This document shows positions 12,286 through 23,523 of a stretch of DNA of 64,000 nucleotides, one piece after another; the first letter of the stretch is position 1; the number at the start of each line of letters is the position of its first letter. Both the position numbers and the translations under genes were made by a program. Source of the stretch: Halichoerus grypus (Eukaryota; Chordata; Mammalia; Carnivora; Phocidae); contig NC_135714.1 of NCBI RefSeq assembly GCF_964656455.1, positions 58,553,850 through 58,617,849 of the forward strand, in the 5' to 3' direction. The notes under the pieces were generated by a model. That model made no database searches, was not told where the DNA came from, and worked only from the letters and a program-made list of their open reading frames with translations.

Positions 12286-14740
12286 TACTCTTCTTCTCTT
12301 CCCTTGGTGCTTACCCCCAGAACTCATATTTCCAAACAGCAGTGACCACATCCCTGAGCCAACAAGCAACCCACTAAGGGTACACCACAGGCAAGCAAGA
12401 CTTTTCTTCAACAGAACCACAAGCCCAAAGCCGGGCTGCTACAGTCAGTAAAGACAAATGTAGCACAATTAATATAAACTACATTTCCCCCAAAATCAAA
12501 TAAGAACCCTGCAAAATTTATCAACCACTATATTTATAAGACTATAAAGTATACAGAGTATCTGGTGATTGAGATCTGGTCTTAACTTTGGTGAAAAAAA
12601 AAATAAGAAGAAATAAACATAGCATATAATCATGTTAATTATTTATTTCTTCACTGAGTCAGACACAAAAAGGGCTTATAAAAGTATCCAGTTTTATGTG
12701 GGTGGCAGTAAAGCTTGAAAGCAAAAGGAGTCACCAAACCTAAACAGAGTTAGGACTATCAAGTCTTAATTTTGAACAATGTTGGGTAATTTGTTTTTAC
12801 TCTGTGATTCCAAAGCACCATATCCCAACCTCCATCAGCTCTAACTCCAAAATCTAGTATAATTATTTTCCTTTTGATTTGTTCCTCTAGAGGAGCAAAC
12901 TTTATCCCCTCTAGTATATCTACATTCTAGAAAATGCCAACCACAATAAATGCTAAAAACTATTTTTCAACTCTGAACCACAGGGAGGAGAACGATGTGA
13001 TTACTGTAAAAGTTTTGGAGAAGGTCTTTTTTTATTGCTGGGATAAGCAACTCAACTAACCAAGAATAACACAAATGATATTTAGTTGTATAAGTACATG
13101 TTTAATGTAGAGTGTATCATATGTGATATATAACCAAGCCATCCTTCCGTCCCCTTTTCCTCTATATTTTCCACCCATCTGTCCTAACAGGATCTCATGG
13201 TTCTGTAACCTCCTCTACCTCAGACCATTCGAATGCCACTAGCTCATCAGCCACAAGCAGAACTTTGTCTTTGACATCATCATCTTCAGAACAATGCCAC
13301 AAGATTATAGATGATGAAAGGCTCTTCTGAGACCACAACCTTTTGTCCTTCTAATTCTTCTGCTCTCAAACTTAAACTGAGCAGGCCCGGCATTCCATGG
13401 GGACCGAAAAGTCCCTCAAAAACCCCACCACCATCATTCATTTCCATTTCTCACACCTTATCCTGTTTCATTCACCTTCCAGCTCAGCCTGGACTCCATG
13501 GTTAGTCATTTCTGCAAATTACTCTCTACATAGTTCATACCAGGTTAATCCCTCATTCTTGCTCACTCCCATTGTCTTTCTCTGTTTTGTTCCTGAGCTA
13601 CAAAATACTGCAGAAGAGATGAAATCCTGTGAATTGGTATCAGTGTAATTTAATGCTTTCCAGTTCTAGGTGAGTTTTTCTGATATTTTACAATGCTTTT
13701 GTTCCTTAAAGTGAATTACCTTTGGACTTCCACAGACTGTGGTCCCAAATCCTCATCACTTCCATCAAATACCCAGCCCTGTCTTTAGCCCTGGCCACTC
13801 AAGAAATGACCTGTCCTCCACTTTACTATGATGATCCCTAAACTTACCTCCCTTCATCCTCAATCTCTCCGGATCTTTACCTTTTTCTCCTTCCGTCTCC
13901 TTGGTATTAAAGAACGTTAACCCCACCCTGACCCCACTTGCTAAATATAAGCAGTCAAGAATACTAATTACTTAGCTTTAACTATGGAAGTACAAATTTT
14001 TGTACAACTTACTCACTTTACTTTTAAAAGCTACTCTTAATTTTAATTATTTCATTATTTTATTATTTTTTTCTTTAACAATATTTTATATAGAATTTAC
14101 TTTCTGGCACATTTTACACATGCAAACCGATTTGCTTTTCATAATAATCCTATGAGGACACTTTTCAAGACTTTAAAAGTAGTGCAAATATTTAGGTTGG
14201 CTAAGCTAGTGGGGCGCGGAATAGACAAAATATGAAGCAGACACAGAGAGAAACACCATAATGAGAGATTGCATGGTCCAAGAAAAACAGAGAGAATAAG
14301 CTCTATTCCTGAATTTCTACTTCTCAGTTCCAGCCCCATGGAATAATTTGCTATTTCCTGCCCTGGCCAGTAACTGACTGCCTTTTGGACCTGCTGTTTA
14401 TACCAAATAAACCCTAAATACCACCACCACCCTGGCACACAGGTTTTGTTTTTTGTTTTGTTTTGTTGGCTTATGTTGGTTTGGTAGGGTTTCACCTACT
14501 TGTTAGCAAATACATGTATGTATGCACATCTCTGCATGTCTCTATAAAAAATACATGCACAAATAGAGTCAAGAAGCATAAAAACAAAAATAAAAGCATT
14601 TCTGGCAAAAAAATACGTGAAGGTATACTGAAAAACGTTGAAAAAAAGTACTATGGACAACATTTAAAAATCAAATTTTTGATTCTCTTTATTCATATTT
14701 CTTCTAGCTAAAATACATAGTGTGACACTGTGTGTGACAC
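12286..14740. other. No gene recognised, left of duplication
   Basis: Short frames at 13311-13648 and minus 14139-14495 show no recognisable domain. Confidence 0.6.
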
Positions 14741-15025
14741 TTTTTGCAGTGGTTTATACAGTCATCTAGCAACTTCCTAAATTTGCTTCCATAATGCTAA
14801 AGTCATCATGATGTTTTTATTCTCCAAAAAACATCTTCTTATTACATAAACTATTTCCATGGGGAAGTTTCCCCTTTCCTGTGTTTACTTCCCTTTTGTA
14901 AATTTGTCATACCACCGTTTCTTCACATTACATTATATGACCACAGCAGTATTTACTTAATCAGGATGACTTCCGTAAACACTTAGAAAACAATTTTAAG
15001 AAAATAGAAGTGAAAATCTAATTTA

Positions 15026-15081
15026 GGGCAATTTTTAAAAATCCTTTAAAAATCCTTTGAAAAATCCTTTAAAAATTGCCC
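15026..15081 (+). repeat. Inverted repeat with tandem loop
   Basis: Arms gggcaatttttaaa (15026-15039) and tttaaaaattgccc (15068-15081) are perfect reverse complements. The 28-bp loop consists of aatccttt-type repeats. Confidence 0.9.
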
Positions 15082-15629
15082 AAAGTCAATATTTTTTCAT
15101 GTTTCTTGGTGTAACTCGAAATGATTGTAAATAATTGCAAATTGCTCAAATCATCAGGATCTTCACTACATGTGCAGCAACAACAGAAGTTAATTAAGGG
15201 AGTATATTGGATAGATATTAAAGAATGTCAAGCCAACAGTCTGGCATTTACCCAATTTTGCATCTCTTGTAAAACCTGTCCTAGCACCTTCTACACCATG
15301 AGTGCTTAGTAAAGGTCTATCGAATATCCACTATCTCCTCATTTCCTGCCACATCCTCTGACTTCTATTCACTCTGCACCCCACACACCATTTAGTAAAT
15401 GGTAAATATGTGCACATACAGTCATGCAAACACCTTCAGATGGATTTAAGAGCATTCCAACGGAGGTAACAACTGAATGGGTTTCTGAACAAATAGGGTC
15501 TACACACAGCCTTCAGTGACTAGGTCCTGCCTCCATCGGTCCCCTCTCCCTGCCTCACAGGTGAAACTCCAGATGTATAAACCGCCTGGTGCTCCCAGTA
15601 GACACAATGCTCATTCCAGCCTCTATGAC

Positions 15630-15990
15630 TTTGCATATTTGGTCATCTCGTTCTAGAATGCTTTCCCCACCCTTCAGTCTCCCCATTCACCTGGGAAAAT
15701 CCCTCCTTTCCGACCCTAGAGAGACTTCTCCAAAGATCTCTGAGAATTCAGCCCGCTCCAATAAGAAGCAAGATTAGGGGTTCCACGTCCATGCTCCTAT
15801 CATATCCTGGACATACTCTATCATGTCATTTACCAGGCTTCTTCATAATATTCTATTTATATGTCTACTTCTCCTATTAGACTGAAAATTTGGTAGCAAT
15901 ACAATGCATCTTATACTTTTTTGTATTCCTGGGACCTAACTTGATTCCAAATTCATAAATGCTAACTTATAAGTGAATAGATGGAGAAAG
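15630..15990 (+). repeat. L2 3' end, unit A
   Basis: 'ttctagaatgctttccccac', 'catgtcatttaccaggcttc' and a terminal 'aatagatgg' region fit the LINE-2 3' tail. Shared with unit B (25350-25700). Confidence 0.6.
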
Positions 15991-16064
15991 GAAGGGAGGG
16001 AAGGATTTAAATAGTGAAGAAATCAATCTGTGGTTGATAACTTTAGCAGCAATATGAAAGATGG

Positions 16065-16242
16065 GGGGGCATCTGTTAATCTTCTGCCTTCGGCTCAGGT
16101 CATGATCCCGGGGTCCTGGGATGGAGCCCCGCATCGGGCTCCCTGCTCAGCGGGGAGCCTGCTTCTCCCTCTCCCACTCCCCCTGCTTGTGTTCTCTCTC
16201 CCTCTTTCTCTCTCTGTCAAATAAATAAAATCTTTTTTAAAA
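16065..16242 (+). mobile_element. Carnivore tRNA-Lys SINE with deleted head
   Basis: The first 20-25 bp of the head (gcgcctgggtggctcag) are absent, yet target repeats aatatgaaagatgg (16051-16064, 16243-16256) are intact, so the loss came after, or with, insertion. Specific to duplication unit A. Confidence 0.92.
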
Positions 16243-17348
16243 AATATGAAAGATGGAAGTATTTTTCAGGACTCTTTTATTCTAAGCAATGGCAACATGA
16301 CTCCAATTAACTTAATAAGGAAAGAACATCAACAGCTATATCACAGTGAAAGTCCGTGGATTAAGTCAGGCAAAGCTAGATTCAGGTGCCCCAACAATGT
16401 CCCAAATAATCCTAGGTCTGCAAGGGCCCATGCCTTCCTCCGTGGCAGCTTCATTCTCAGGCAGGCTCCCCCAAGCAATGGCAAGACTCCAAGTTTCTAT
16501 CTTAACAATTTAGCAATCCCAGCAAGAAGCAAGAGCCTCTCAATTATCTTTGTTCCAGCACAAATGGCATCTTCTCTGACTCGGCCAATCTTAAATCACT
16601 GGCTCCACTCTGGGCAAAGGCACAGGCAGGAAGGAGGGACCCACACTGCCAGAGGGTCACAAACTCCCCTCCGGAGCTCAAAAGCCAAGTTATCTCACCT
16701 TGATCGTGTAGACTGATAAGGGCAAGGGTGAGGATTCCTGAAGGAAAACTAGGGTTCTGTTTGAAGGAAGAATGGGTGCCAGAGAGGTAGAAAGAGCAGT
16801 TGTAGTAGAGATTGGAAGGGGAGGTTAGCACAGACGTGTAACCGAGTGCCCTTAGGCAGGGGATAGCCAATCTTGGGAATTAGTGACACGCTCCCTTCAG
16901 AGCAGAACCATTATTCAACAAGTTAAAGCTGTTAGGAAATGGGAGGGAGAAGCGTGGCAATTATGACAGCACAGCTCTCAAGGCAAGCCAGGGTAAAGCA
17001 GAGCCACACCATTCCTTCTTGCTGGCCGATTAACAAGATCCGTGCTCAACGCAGAAGAGCAACCCAAGCTTTTGCAAGCAGATTGCAATGTATTAGTCAA
17101 ATCTGAAAGATACAGTACCAATTACAGGGTAAAGTGAAATTTAGTAAACTGAATATATATTTGAGAGATAACTTCATTGGATTAGTGATTGCATGGATTT
17201 ACAGCTTGCACATACAAAAGTAGCATTCAGCACATCTTAAAACAAGAGGCAGTTTGTTTATCGTGGTGGGCTTTATAACACTGGTGCTCTTAAAATTTTC
17301 TGAAACTTAGGAGGGGGTGAATTAAATGAATTAAATAATGGAAAGTGA

Positions 17349-17545
17349 GGGGCGCCTGGGTGGCTCAGTTGGTTAAGCGACTGCCTTCGGCTCAGGACAT
17401 GATCCTGGAGTCCCGGGATCGAGTCCCACATCAGGCTCCCTGCTCGGCAGGGAGTCTGCTTCTCCCTCTGACCCTCCTCCCTCTCATGCTCTCTGTCTCT
17501 CATTGTCTCTCTCGCAAATAAATAAAATCTTAAAAAAAAAAAAAA
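17349..17545 (+). mobile_element. Carnivore tRNA-Lys SINE
   Basis: Perfect 17-bp target repeats taaataatggaaagtga (17332-17348, 17546-17562). Absent from unit B, so it postdates the duplication or was lost there. Confidence 0.95.
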
Positions 17546-18089
17546 ATAAATAATGGAAAGTGATACATTATGAAAAGAAAAAAATACCTTTCTACTCACT
17601 TCCTGAACGCCAATAATTCTGATTAAACGAGTCTTAGGAGGAACACTGTAGATAATTCCACAGATAATGGGTTAATTCTTCAATGTCTCATCCTTTTGGC
17701 TGCTACTATAAGTAAATTGAAATTCTCCTCCTGTGTATTTGCTAACGTCAATACTTTGGGTTGGGTCTGGGAATCATTACAGCTAATACTTTCTATTGTT
17801 TGAGCAGCCAGCTCTTAATGCCCAAGGACTAGAGACAGTCATAACCTAAATGTTTTCCCATAAATGGATTGGGGAGAATTTTTACTTTTATTCTCATTTT
17901 ATATAGGAAACTCAAATTTCAAACAAACACTGGATTTTGAAAATCTGTTCTAAGATCTCGAAATAATATAGATGCCCCCTCCTTTCACAATTCCTGACTC
18001 TGAAAATTTTAAAAGACAAATTAAAAGATTTTTTTTCCCCCTGTTTACATAAGGATTCACCACAGAGTGTTCTTGTTCAGGTAAGTGTC

Positions 18090-18470
18090 TTCATCAGTTC
18101 AGGCTGCTAACACAAAATGCCATACACAGGCTGGCTTAAATAATGAACATTTATTCCTTATTGTTCTGGAGGCTGGGAAGTCTAAGATCAAGATCTGCAG
18201 ATTCAATAATTGGTGAGAACCCTCTTCCTGGTTTGTAGATAGTCACCGTATTGCTGTACCTTCACATGACAGAAAGAGAGAGAGAGATCAAGCTCTCTGG
18301 GTGTCTCCTCTCATAAAAGCACTTAATTCCATCCTGGGACTCCCACCCTCAGGACCCCATATAGACTTAATTACCTCCCAAAGTCCCCATCTCCTAATAC
18401 ACCATCACAATGGGGTATATGGTTTCAACATTGGAGTTTGTGGAGGGCATATTTAGTCCATAACAGGAAG
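18090..18470 (+). repeat. Old interspersed repeat, unit A only
   Basis: 'cagttcaggctgctaacaca' through 'atttagtccataacag' belongs to the same broad repeat type as 45826 and 34620. I see no counterpart between the matching points in unit B, so it was either inserted here later or deleted there. Confidence 0.7.
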
Positions 18471-18519
18471 GTTTTAAAACACTACTTCTATTTTATTTAA
18501 CAAATATTTATATTCCACA

Positions 18520-18720
18520 ATATGTGCTGATGTTTTACAAATGTTAACACATTTAATACTTGTAACAACCCTGTGAGGCAAGCATTACTTGCTCTCCTTT
18601 AGAGAGGAAAACCAGGAGCCCAGAGAGATTAAATAAATTGCCCACAATCAGAGGGTCACGGGGCAAGAAAGGATGTAGTTGTGGTTCCAATCTTCAGGGC
18701 TTTACCACACAGTCTGTTCG
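18520..18720 (-). repeat. MIR-like, reverse, unit A
   Basis: 'acaaccctgtgaggcaagc' followed by 'gagattaaataaattgccca' fits reverse MIR/MIR3; partner at 28800 in unit B. Confidence 0.55.
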
Positions 18721-19420
18721 GGAGGCAGACCAGCTCCCTCCACCTCCAGCCCTTCTCCGGGCAAGTAGGATACCAGAATATCTCCCACATCAGTGAGGTC
18801 TGTGCTACCCTGGAGAATCTATTGGAACTATCCATTTTAATCCCAAAACAGATATCCGAAACTCATGCTGAAAAGTGAATTGCCCCAGTGAGAAGTCCTC
18901 AGCTACACAGACTGCAAAGCTTTATTGGCATTCTTAGAAAACTGAAATACTTGGCCGTTGTTTCCCAAGAGGATCAATTTCAGGAGGCAGATAAATTCAG
19001 ATGACTGTGCAGCGGAATAGCCTAGTAATCTAGTATTTACATACTTGGAAACACATCTGTTTGCGACTCAGAGGAGTAAAGGTGGGAGTTCGCCAGGTCC
19101 TGGCTTTCTGGTGTCCGTGATCCCTTCTGTCAGTCCTAGAAAAGGTGGACCTCCCAATCCCAACACAGCCCTCACTGCTCCTGAATGACTGTCGTGAAAG
19201 GAAACACAGTCTCCTAGACAACCAACAGTAGGGCTCCAGGAATTACTAGAGTGTGGGAAGTCCCAGAAAAAACGAAGACAAGAAATATGACAGGTTACCA
19301 ACTGTATCCTAAAATAAACCCTGACTTAGCCTGAGGCGCCATCTGTCCCCTTACCCTCCCGCCATGCCCCACTGCGCAAAGTGTGGTGTGATGTATCTGA
19401 GCTAATAACACGCCAGAAAT

Positions 19421-19488
19421 AAGACAAACGTTCTTACAAATAATCTGAGATGACAAGACAAACATTCTTACAAATAATCTGAGATGAC
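19421..19488 (+). repeat. 34-bp tandem duplication upstream of upstream GRO copy
   Basis: Two 34-bp units, 19421-19454 and 19455-19488, differ at one base (aaacg/aaaca). Unit B of the large duplication has a single diverged counterpart near 29820-29855. Confidence 0.9.
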
Positions 19489-19814
19489 TGACACTTTTAA
19501 ACAGAGCGTTTATTCCGGAGATGAGTACAAGCTGCAAAACCCAACTTAAAGTGAAAGGATGTATATAGGTAAGAGAGGCTGCCATTCCCGCCTCAACTCT
19601 TCTAGTTGCAGCTGCTTAAGTGTCTTTGAGAATTAATTCTCTCTCCTAAAGGATCTAACTAACGGGTTGGACCAAACCTGGACGCCCACGGTGGGCAGCT
19701 GCAGCGTGACGGCCACTCACTCCCCCTTTGGGGATTTGGGCGGAAAGAGGACATCCCCAACTCGCAGGGACATGCGGGTGGCCGGGCGGGGGAGGAGGGG
19801 CGGGTCCCCCTTCA

Positions 19815-20025
19815 GCGCGGGGGCGGGGCCGCGCTGTCCTTTCCGACCCCGAAGCGACCTGCGGTGCCGGGAATTTCCCCGGCCCCGGGGCTGCTCACTT
19901 CCCCGCGCCCACCAGGGATAAAAGCGGTTCTCCCGGCTCCGGGAGCCACAGAATCCGCTCCGCCAGCTCGCGCTCCAGCTCGCCAGCTCCAGGCCCCGCC
20001 GCCCCGACTCTCCGAGCTGAGCCCC
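19815..20025 (+). promoter_or_regulatory. Promoter and 5' UTR of upstream GRO chemokine
   Basis: A GC box (gggggcggggcc, about 19819-19830) is followed by a consensus NF-kB site GGGAATTTCC at 19869-19878 and a TATA-like gataaaag at 19917-19924. Transcription should therefore begin near 19945-19950, giving a 5' UTR of about 80 nt. The order GC box, NF-kB site, TATA is what is known for inflammation-induced GRO promoters. The whole stretch to the end of exon 3 is CpG-rich. Site calls are from the sequence; inducibility is inferred from the family. Confidence 0.85.
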
Positions 20026-21349
20026 ATGGCCCGCGCCGCCACCGCCGCCGCACCCCGCGCTCTCCGGCTCCTCGGCGCCGCGCTGCTGCTCCTGCTGCTG
20101 GTCCCCGCCGGCCGCCGCGCCGCAGGTGAGACTCGGCGCCCCCAGCCCACGGGCGGGACGGGGCGGGGGGGGGGGGGTTGCTCTGGGCGCCCACCCCGGG
20201 GCCGTCCGCCAACCCGGTCTGTTCTCCCCGCAGGGGCACCCGTGGTCGCCGAGCTGCGCTGCCAGTGCTTGCAGACCTTGCAGGGAATTCACCCCAAGAA
20301 CATCCAGAGCGTCAAGGTGACGGCCCCGGCACCCCACTGCGCCCAAACCGAAGTCATGTAAGTGATGCCCCACACCGCTGCGGCTGCTCGCGTCCTTGTG
20401 GCCCCCACCGCCCCGATGCCCCCCGGCCCCCAGCCCAGCCCCACCTCCCGCCAACGCGGATTCTGCCTTCTCCCTGCAGAGCCACTCTCAAGAATGGGCA
20501 GGACGTTTGCCTCAACCCCGAAGCCCCCATGGTCAAGAAAATCATCAACAAGATGCTAAACAAGTGAGTTGTGCTTTTTGTTCACACGTGGGACTAGAGT
20601 CATTGGTCACACATCCTGGCAAATGCCTCCGGACATTTTTACCAAGGAAACCCAGGGTTTAGCTGAAGGACTGAAAATCATTATTATTTCACAATGAACT
20701 CTGCTAGTAAGATCATTCATCTGTTCTGGTGCCAGAAGGCTATTTCCAGTGCCCTCCATCCCCATGCAAATGAGTGTGGGTAAATGTGTGTTCCTAAAAG
20801 ATGAAGTAGATTTGGCCAATGATGCCAAAATGCCCCCTACCCATTAAGGAACAAACAGTATTTACCTCCATCCCTGATGGGCTTCAGCCTTGAGAAGTGG
20901 AACCCCTGGCTTTGGACAACATGGACCTCTGAAGCTTAGTTATGGAGAGCAAGGACTTTGAGACCTCCCTAAGCTCAAGTCTAGGAAAGTTTTCTAATGA
21001 AAGTTTTCTAATCGCTTTGAGCCTCAGCAAAATGGGATAGATAATCATAGCTATTTCATGGGTTGTATGAGGTTTAAGTGAGGTCTTGCATGTAATATTT
21101 TAACCCAGTGTGACAGTGAGCGCTATGTTTTAGCTCTTTCAAGTCAATAATAGAGTTCATTCCACAGCCCCGCTCCACTCCTCCTCAATAAAAGAGCCAG
21201 TTCCCTGCTGTGCAGGGCAGTGGGTACTGTGGGACCTTGTCTGCATACAGAAATCCCTCCAGTCTCAGGGGCCAGTGTGAGAGAATAGCAGGGTTCCTTA
21301 GTACCTGTACCAGTAACTCTTTTCTCATCATAGCGGCAGCACCAACTGA
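20026..21349 (+). CDS. CXCL1/2/3: GRO-type ELR+ CXC chemokine, upstream copy (4 exons)
   Basis: Exons read by eye: 20026-20125, 20234-20357, 20480-20563 and 21334-21349, all with GT..AG borders; together 324 nt, 107 residues plus TGA. Residues 1-34 are a signal peptide with a Leu-rich core (20-25) ending RRAAG; the mature chain starts APVV and is 73 residues, the usual GRO length. ELR lies at 40-42, directly before CXC (Cys43, Cys45); Cys69 and Cys85 complete the two chemokine disulfides. The C-terminal helix is basic ([10 protein letters not shown]) and the chain ends NNGSTN. In this family such proteins are secreted and recruit neutrophils through CXCR2, binding glycosaminoglycans through basic residues. 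The GSTN tail resembles human CXCL3, but one-to-one orthology with CXCL1, 2 or 3 cannot be settled because these genes are homogenised within species. The ATG has a good context (gccccATGg) and sits about 110 bp after a TATA-like box. Very confident of family, not of symbol. Confidence 0.95.
20940..21125 (+). repeat. MIR in intron 3 of upstream GRO copy
   Basis: 'gagcctcagcaaaatgggat' and 'gaggtttaagtgaggtc'; its partner in the downstream gene is at about 30985-31165, so it predates the duplication. Confidence 0.55.
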
Positions 21350-21955
21350 CCTCGAGACAAGTAAGAAGCTCGCTGGTGGTGGTTCCTGAAAGACCCTACA
21401 GGAACTGAAAATGAAGAAGAGAACTGGCTTCTGGAGACTTCTAGAAAGGCCTTAAATGTGTTTGACTGTTATGAGTTCTATTTATTTATGTTTGTATTTA
21501 TTTATTTTTCAAAGCTCATATTTAATATTTTACATGTTAGTATTTAAAGATGTGAATGTGTTTAATCAAACTCAGTCCTGATTGTTATTTAATCTGAAGA
21601 TGATGGGTTTTAAATGTCTCATGAAACCAGTGTTTCCGGGAGTTTATCAAGTGCCCCGGGTACATTGATGGGTTGGGCGGGGGGGAGGAGGGAGTCAAAG
21701 CAGTTAAACAGTGTGTACAGATCTATTTTTGTACTTGTTTAAAAGAATGTCACTTGTTATTTATTGAAACTATTTCACATTATGTGGTCAACATTTTTAT
21801 GTTGAAGCTTCCCTTGGACATTTTATGTCTTGCTTGTAGGGCATAATGCCTTGTTTAATCTTTGTTATGCAATGTTGCTGTCTTGGAACAGAGAAGTTAA
21901 AACTACTGTTATATTTTTATAAACAATAAGACAATAAACGTTTTGTAAAAAAATA
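21350..21955 (+). promoter_or_regulatory. 3' UTR with AU-rich elements and poly(A) signal, upstream GRO copy
   Basis: The 3' UTR carries overlapping ATTTA pentamers at 21480-21488 and 21496-21504, another near 21759, and an AATAAA at 21933-21938; cleavage is expected near 21950. AREs of this kind bind destabilising proteins of the TTP family and make chemokine mRNAs short-lived. The AU cluster is interrupted, unlike the uninterrupted run in the downstream copy. A poly-G stretch (about 21674-21690) lies between. Confidence 0.85.
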
Positions 21956-22650
21956 ACACGCCTGGGTTTTGTTTTATTTTTCTCGATTTTTGCTTCCTAC
22001 TAGGTGCCCAAGGTATTATACAGTTAGATTGTAGGTCACACCTAAATTTATGCCCGCTTCTAGTTTTTACTTTCCTTACCTTTCTCTTATTTAGGGGATA
22101 TTTGACACACTACTCTCCCCAAGCACCTTGAGAATCCTAGTTTTACACAAAATATTGCTGCTTTTCACACTGATTCAATATTCAAAATTTGTTCTTTATA
22201 AACTTCTGGATTTTTACAAATATTGTAACAAGAGCTCCTATTAAAGGCTCTGGGTGAGTGGATTTTCAAACAGTTATGCAATTCTTTCCATTTTGATGAG
22301 GCTGGGACCAAAAAGTGGAAAAGAGGATTCTTCCTAAGAACTTGAACAATCTGTGTTATTTAATAAGAATAGTGATCTACACTAATACTCACTAAAGCAA
22401 AAAAAAAAAGAAGAAGAAGAAGAAGAATGATCTATGGAGATAAGTACATGCTGTAAAGTAAAATACATAACAAAAATAAAGAAGGATAGGTAGGAAGAGA
22501 AATGGATTTAGAATATAATACATGTCTTCAGTTGTTGGAGAAAGTATTAAGTGAAGGAAAATTGTAATGTGGCAGGAATATAGACTGCAATTTTTAAGGT
22601 AACCACTAAAAGGGAAATGAAAATTTTGGATTTAAAAATCTGAAAAGGAG

Positions 22651-22867
22651 GGCGCCTGGGTGGCTCAGTCGTTAAGCGTCTGCCTTCGGCTCAGGTCATG
22701 ATCCCAGCGTCCTGGGATCGAGCCCCACATCAGGCTCCCTGCTCCGCGGGAAGCCTGCTTCTCCCTCTCCCACTCCCCCTGCTTGTGTTCCCTCTCTTGC
22801 TGTGTCTCTCTCTGTCAAATAAATAACATCTTTAAAAAAAATAAATAAATAAAAAATAAAAAAAAAT
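22651..22867 (+). mobile_element. Carnivore tRNA-Lys SINE
   Basis: Target repeats aaaaatctgaaaagga (22635-22650, 22868-22883); a long A-rich aaataaat tail. Confidence 0.95.
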
Positions 22868-23436
22868 AAAAATCTGAAAAGGAGATAAAATGGAATAAAA
22901 GAAAATATCTGAATTACACAAAATAAATTAAGGAATAAAGAAGCAAAACGGCAGATGGGATAGAGGGAAAAGGGAAAAATCTTCCTTATGGAAGAATGAC
23001 TAATAATACAAGTCTTTCTCCTTCTGAAGGTGAGTTTTAATTCCCCTCCCCGCATGGGTCCGGGCTGGGTTTTGTGACTTTCTTCCAAAGAAGAGATTAA
23101 GAAAAGGGGAAAACAACATTATAGTGGAGAATCTGGCAGATCCCACCTTAACCAAGTGATGAAGGTACTATGACCAGTTGTGGCATGTGAATATCAGGAA
23201 CACCTCCCAACATGATATGGTAAGACAGGCACTTTGTCTCCATCATATTCTTCCCCAAAACCCATAAGCTCAGTATGATCATGAGAAAATCATCATAAAA
23301 ATCCAAATTCAGAAACATTCTTCAAAATACTTAACAAGTATTCTTCAGATCTGTTGAAGTCATGAAAATCAAAGCAATAATGAGATTCTGTCATAGATCA
23401 GAGGAGACAAAGGAGACATGCTGACTAAATCTAACA

Positions 23437-23523
23437 TGGGGTTTGAACTCATGACCCTGAGACCAAGACCTGAGCTGAGATCAAGAGTCAGACGCTTAAC
23501 CAACTGACCCACCTAGATGCCCC
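23437..23523 (-). mobile_element. Carnivore SINE head fragment, reverse
   Basis: Only the tRNA-like head remains ('gacgcttaaccaactgaccc', then agatgcccc). Its (ga)n body and T tract are missing. Confidence 0.75.

Larger units (their letters stand above)
14740..22360. repeat. Tandem duplication unit A (contains upstream GRO copy)
   Basis: This stretch is recognisably paralogous to 24280-32580. Matching blocks in the same order include 14744/24283 (a 'gtggttt' block leading to 'cttccataat'), 15150/24860 ('aaatcatcaggat'), the L2 tails at 15630/25350, 16470/26130 ('caatg.caag..tccaagtttct'), 17620/27130, 18520/28800, then the gene. The unit holds insertions of its own (SINEs at 16065 and 17349, an old repeat at 18090). 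Outside the gene core the two units are clearly diverged, so the duplication is old. Boundaries are approximate. Confidence 0.8.

Noticed and set aside
16246..16716. 156-codon plus-strand frame in duplication unit A
   Set aside because: The paralogous region in unit B (26050-26340) does not keep the frame, and no domain or splice support is seen.
19717..20454. 245-codon minus-strand open frame across the upstream chemokine gene (and a 185-codon one at 30199-30756)
   Set aside because: GC-rich, Gly/Arg/Ala-rich antisense shadow of the promoter and exons 1-2. Stops are rare in such sequence, there is no splice or homology support, and the other copy shows the same artefact.
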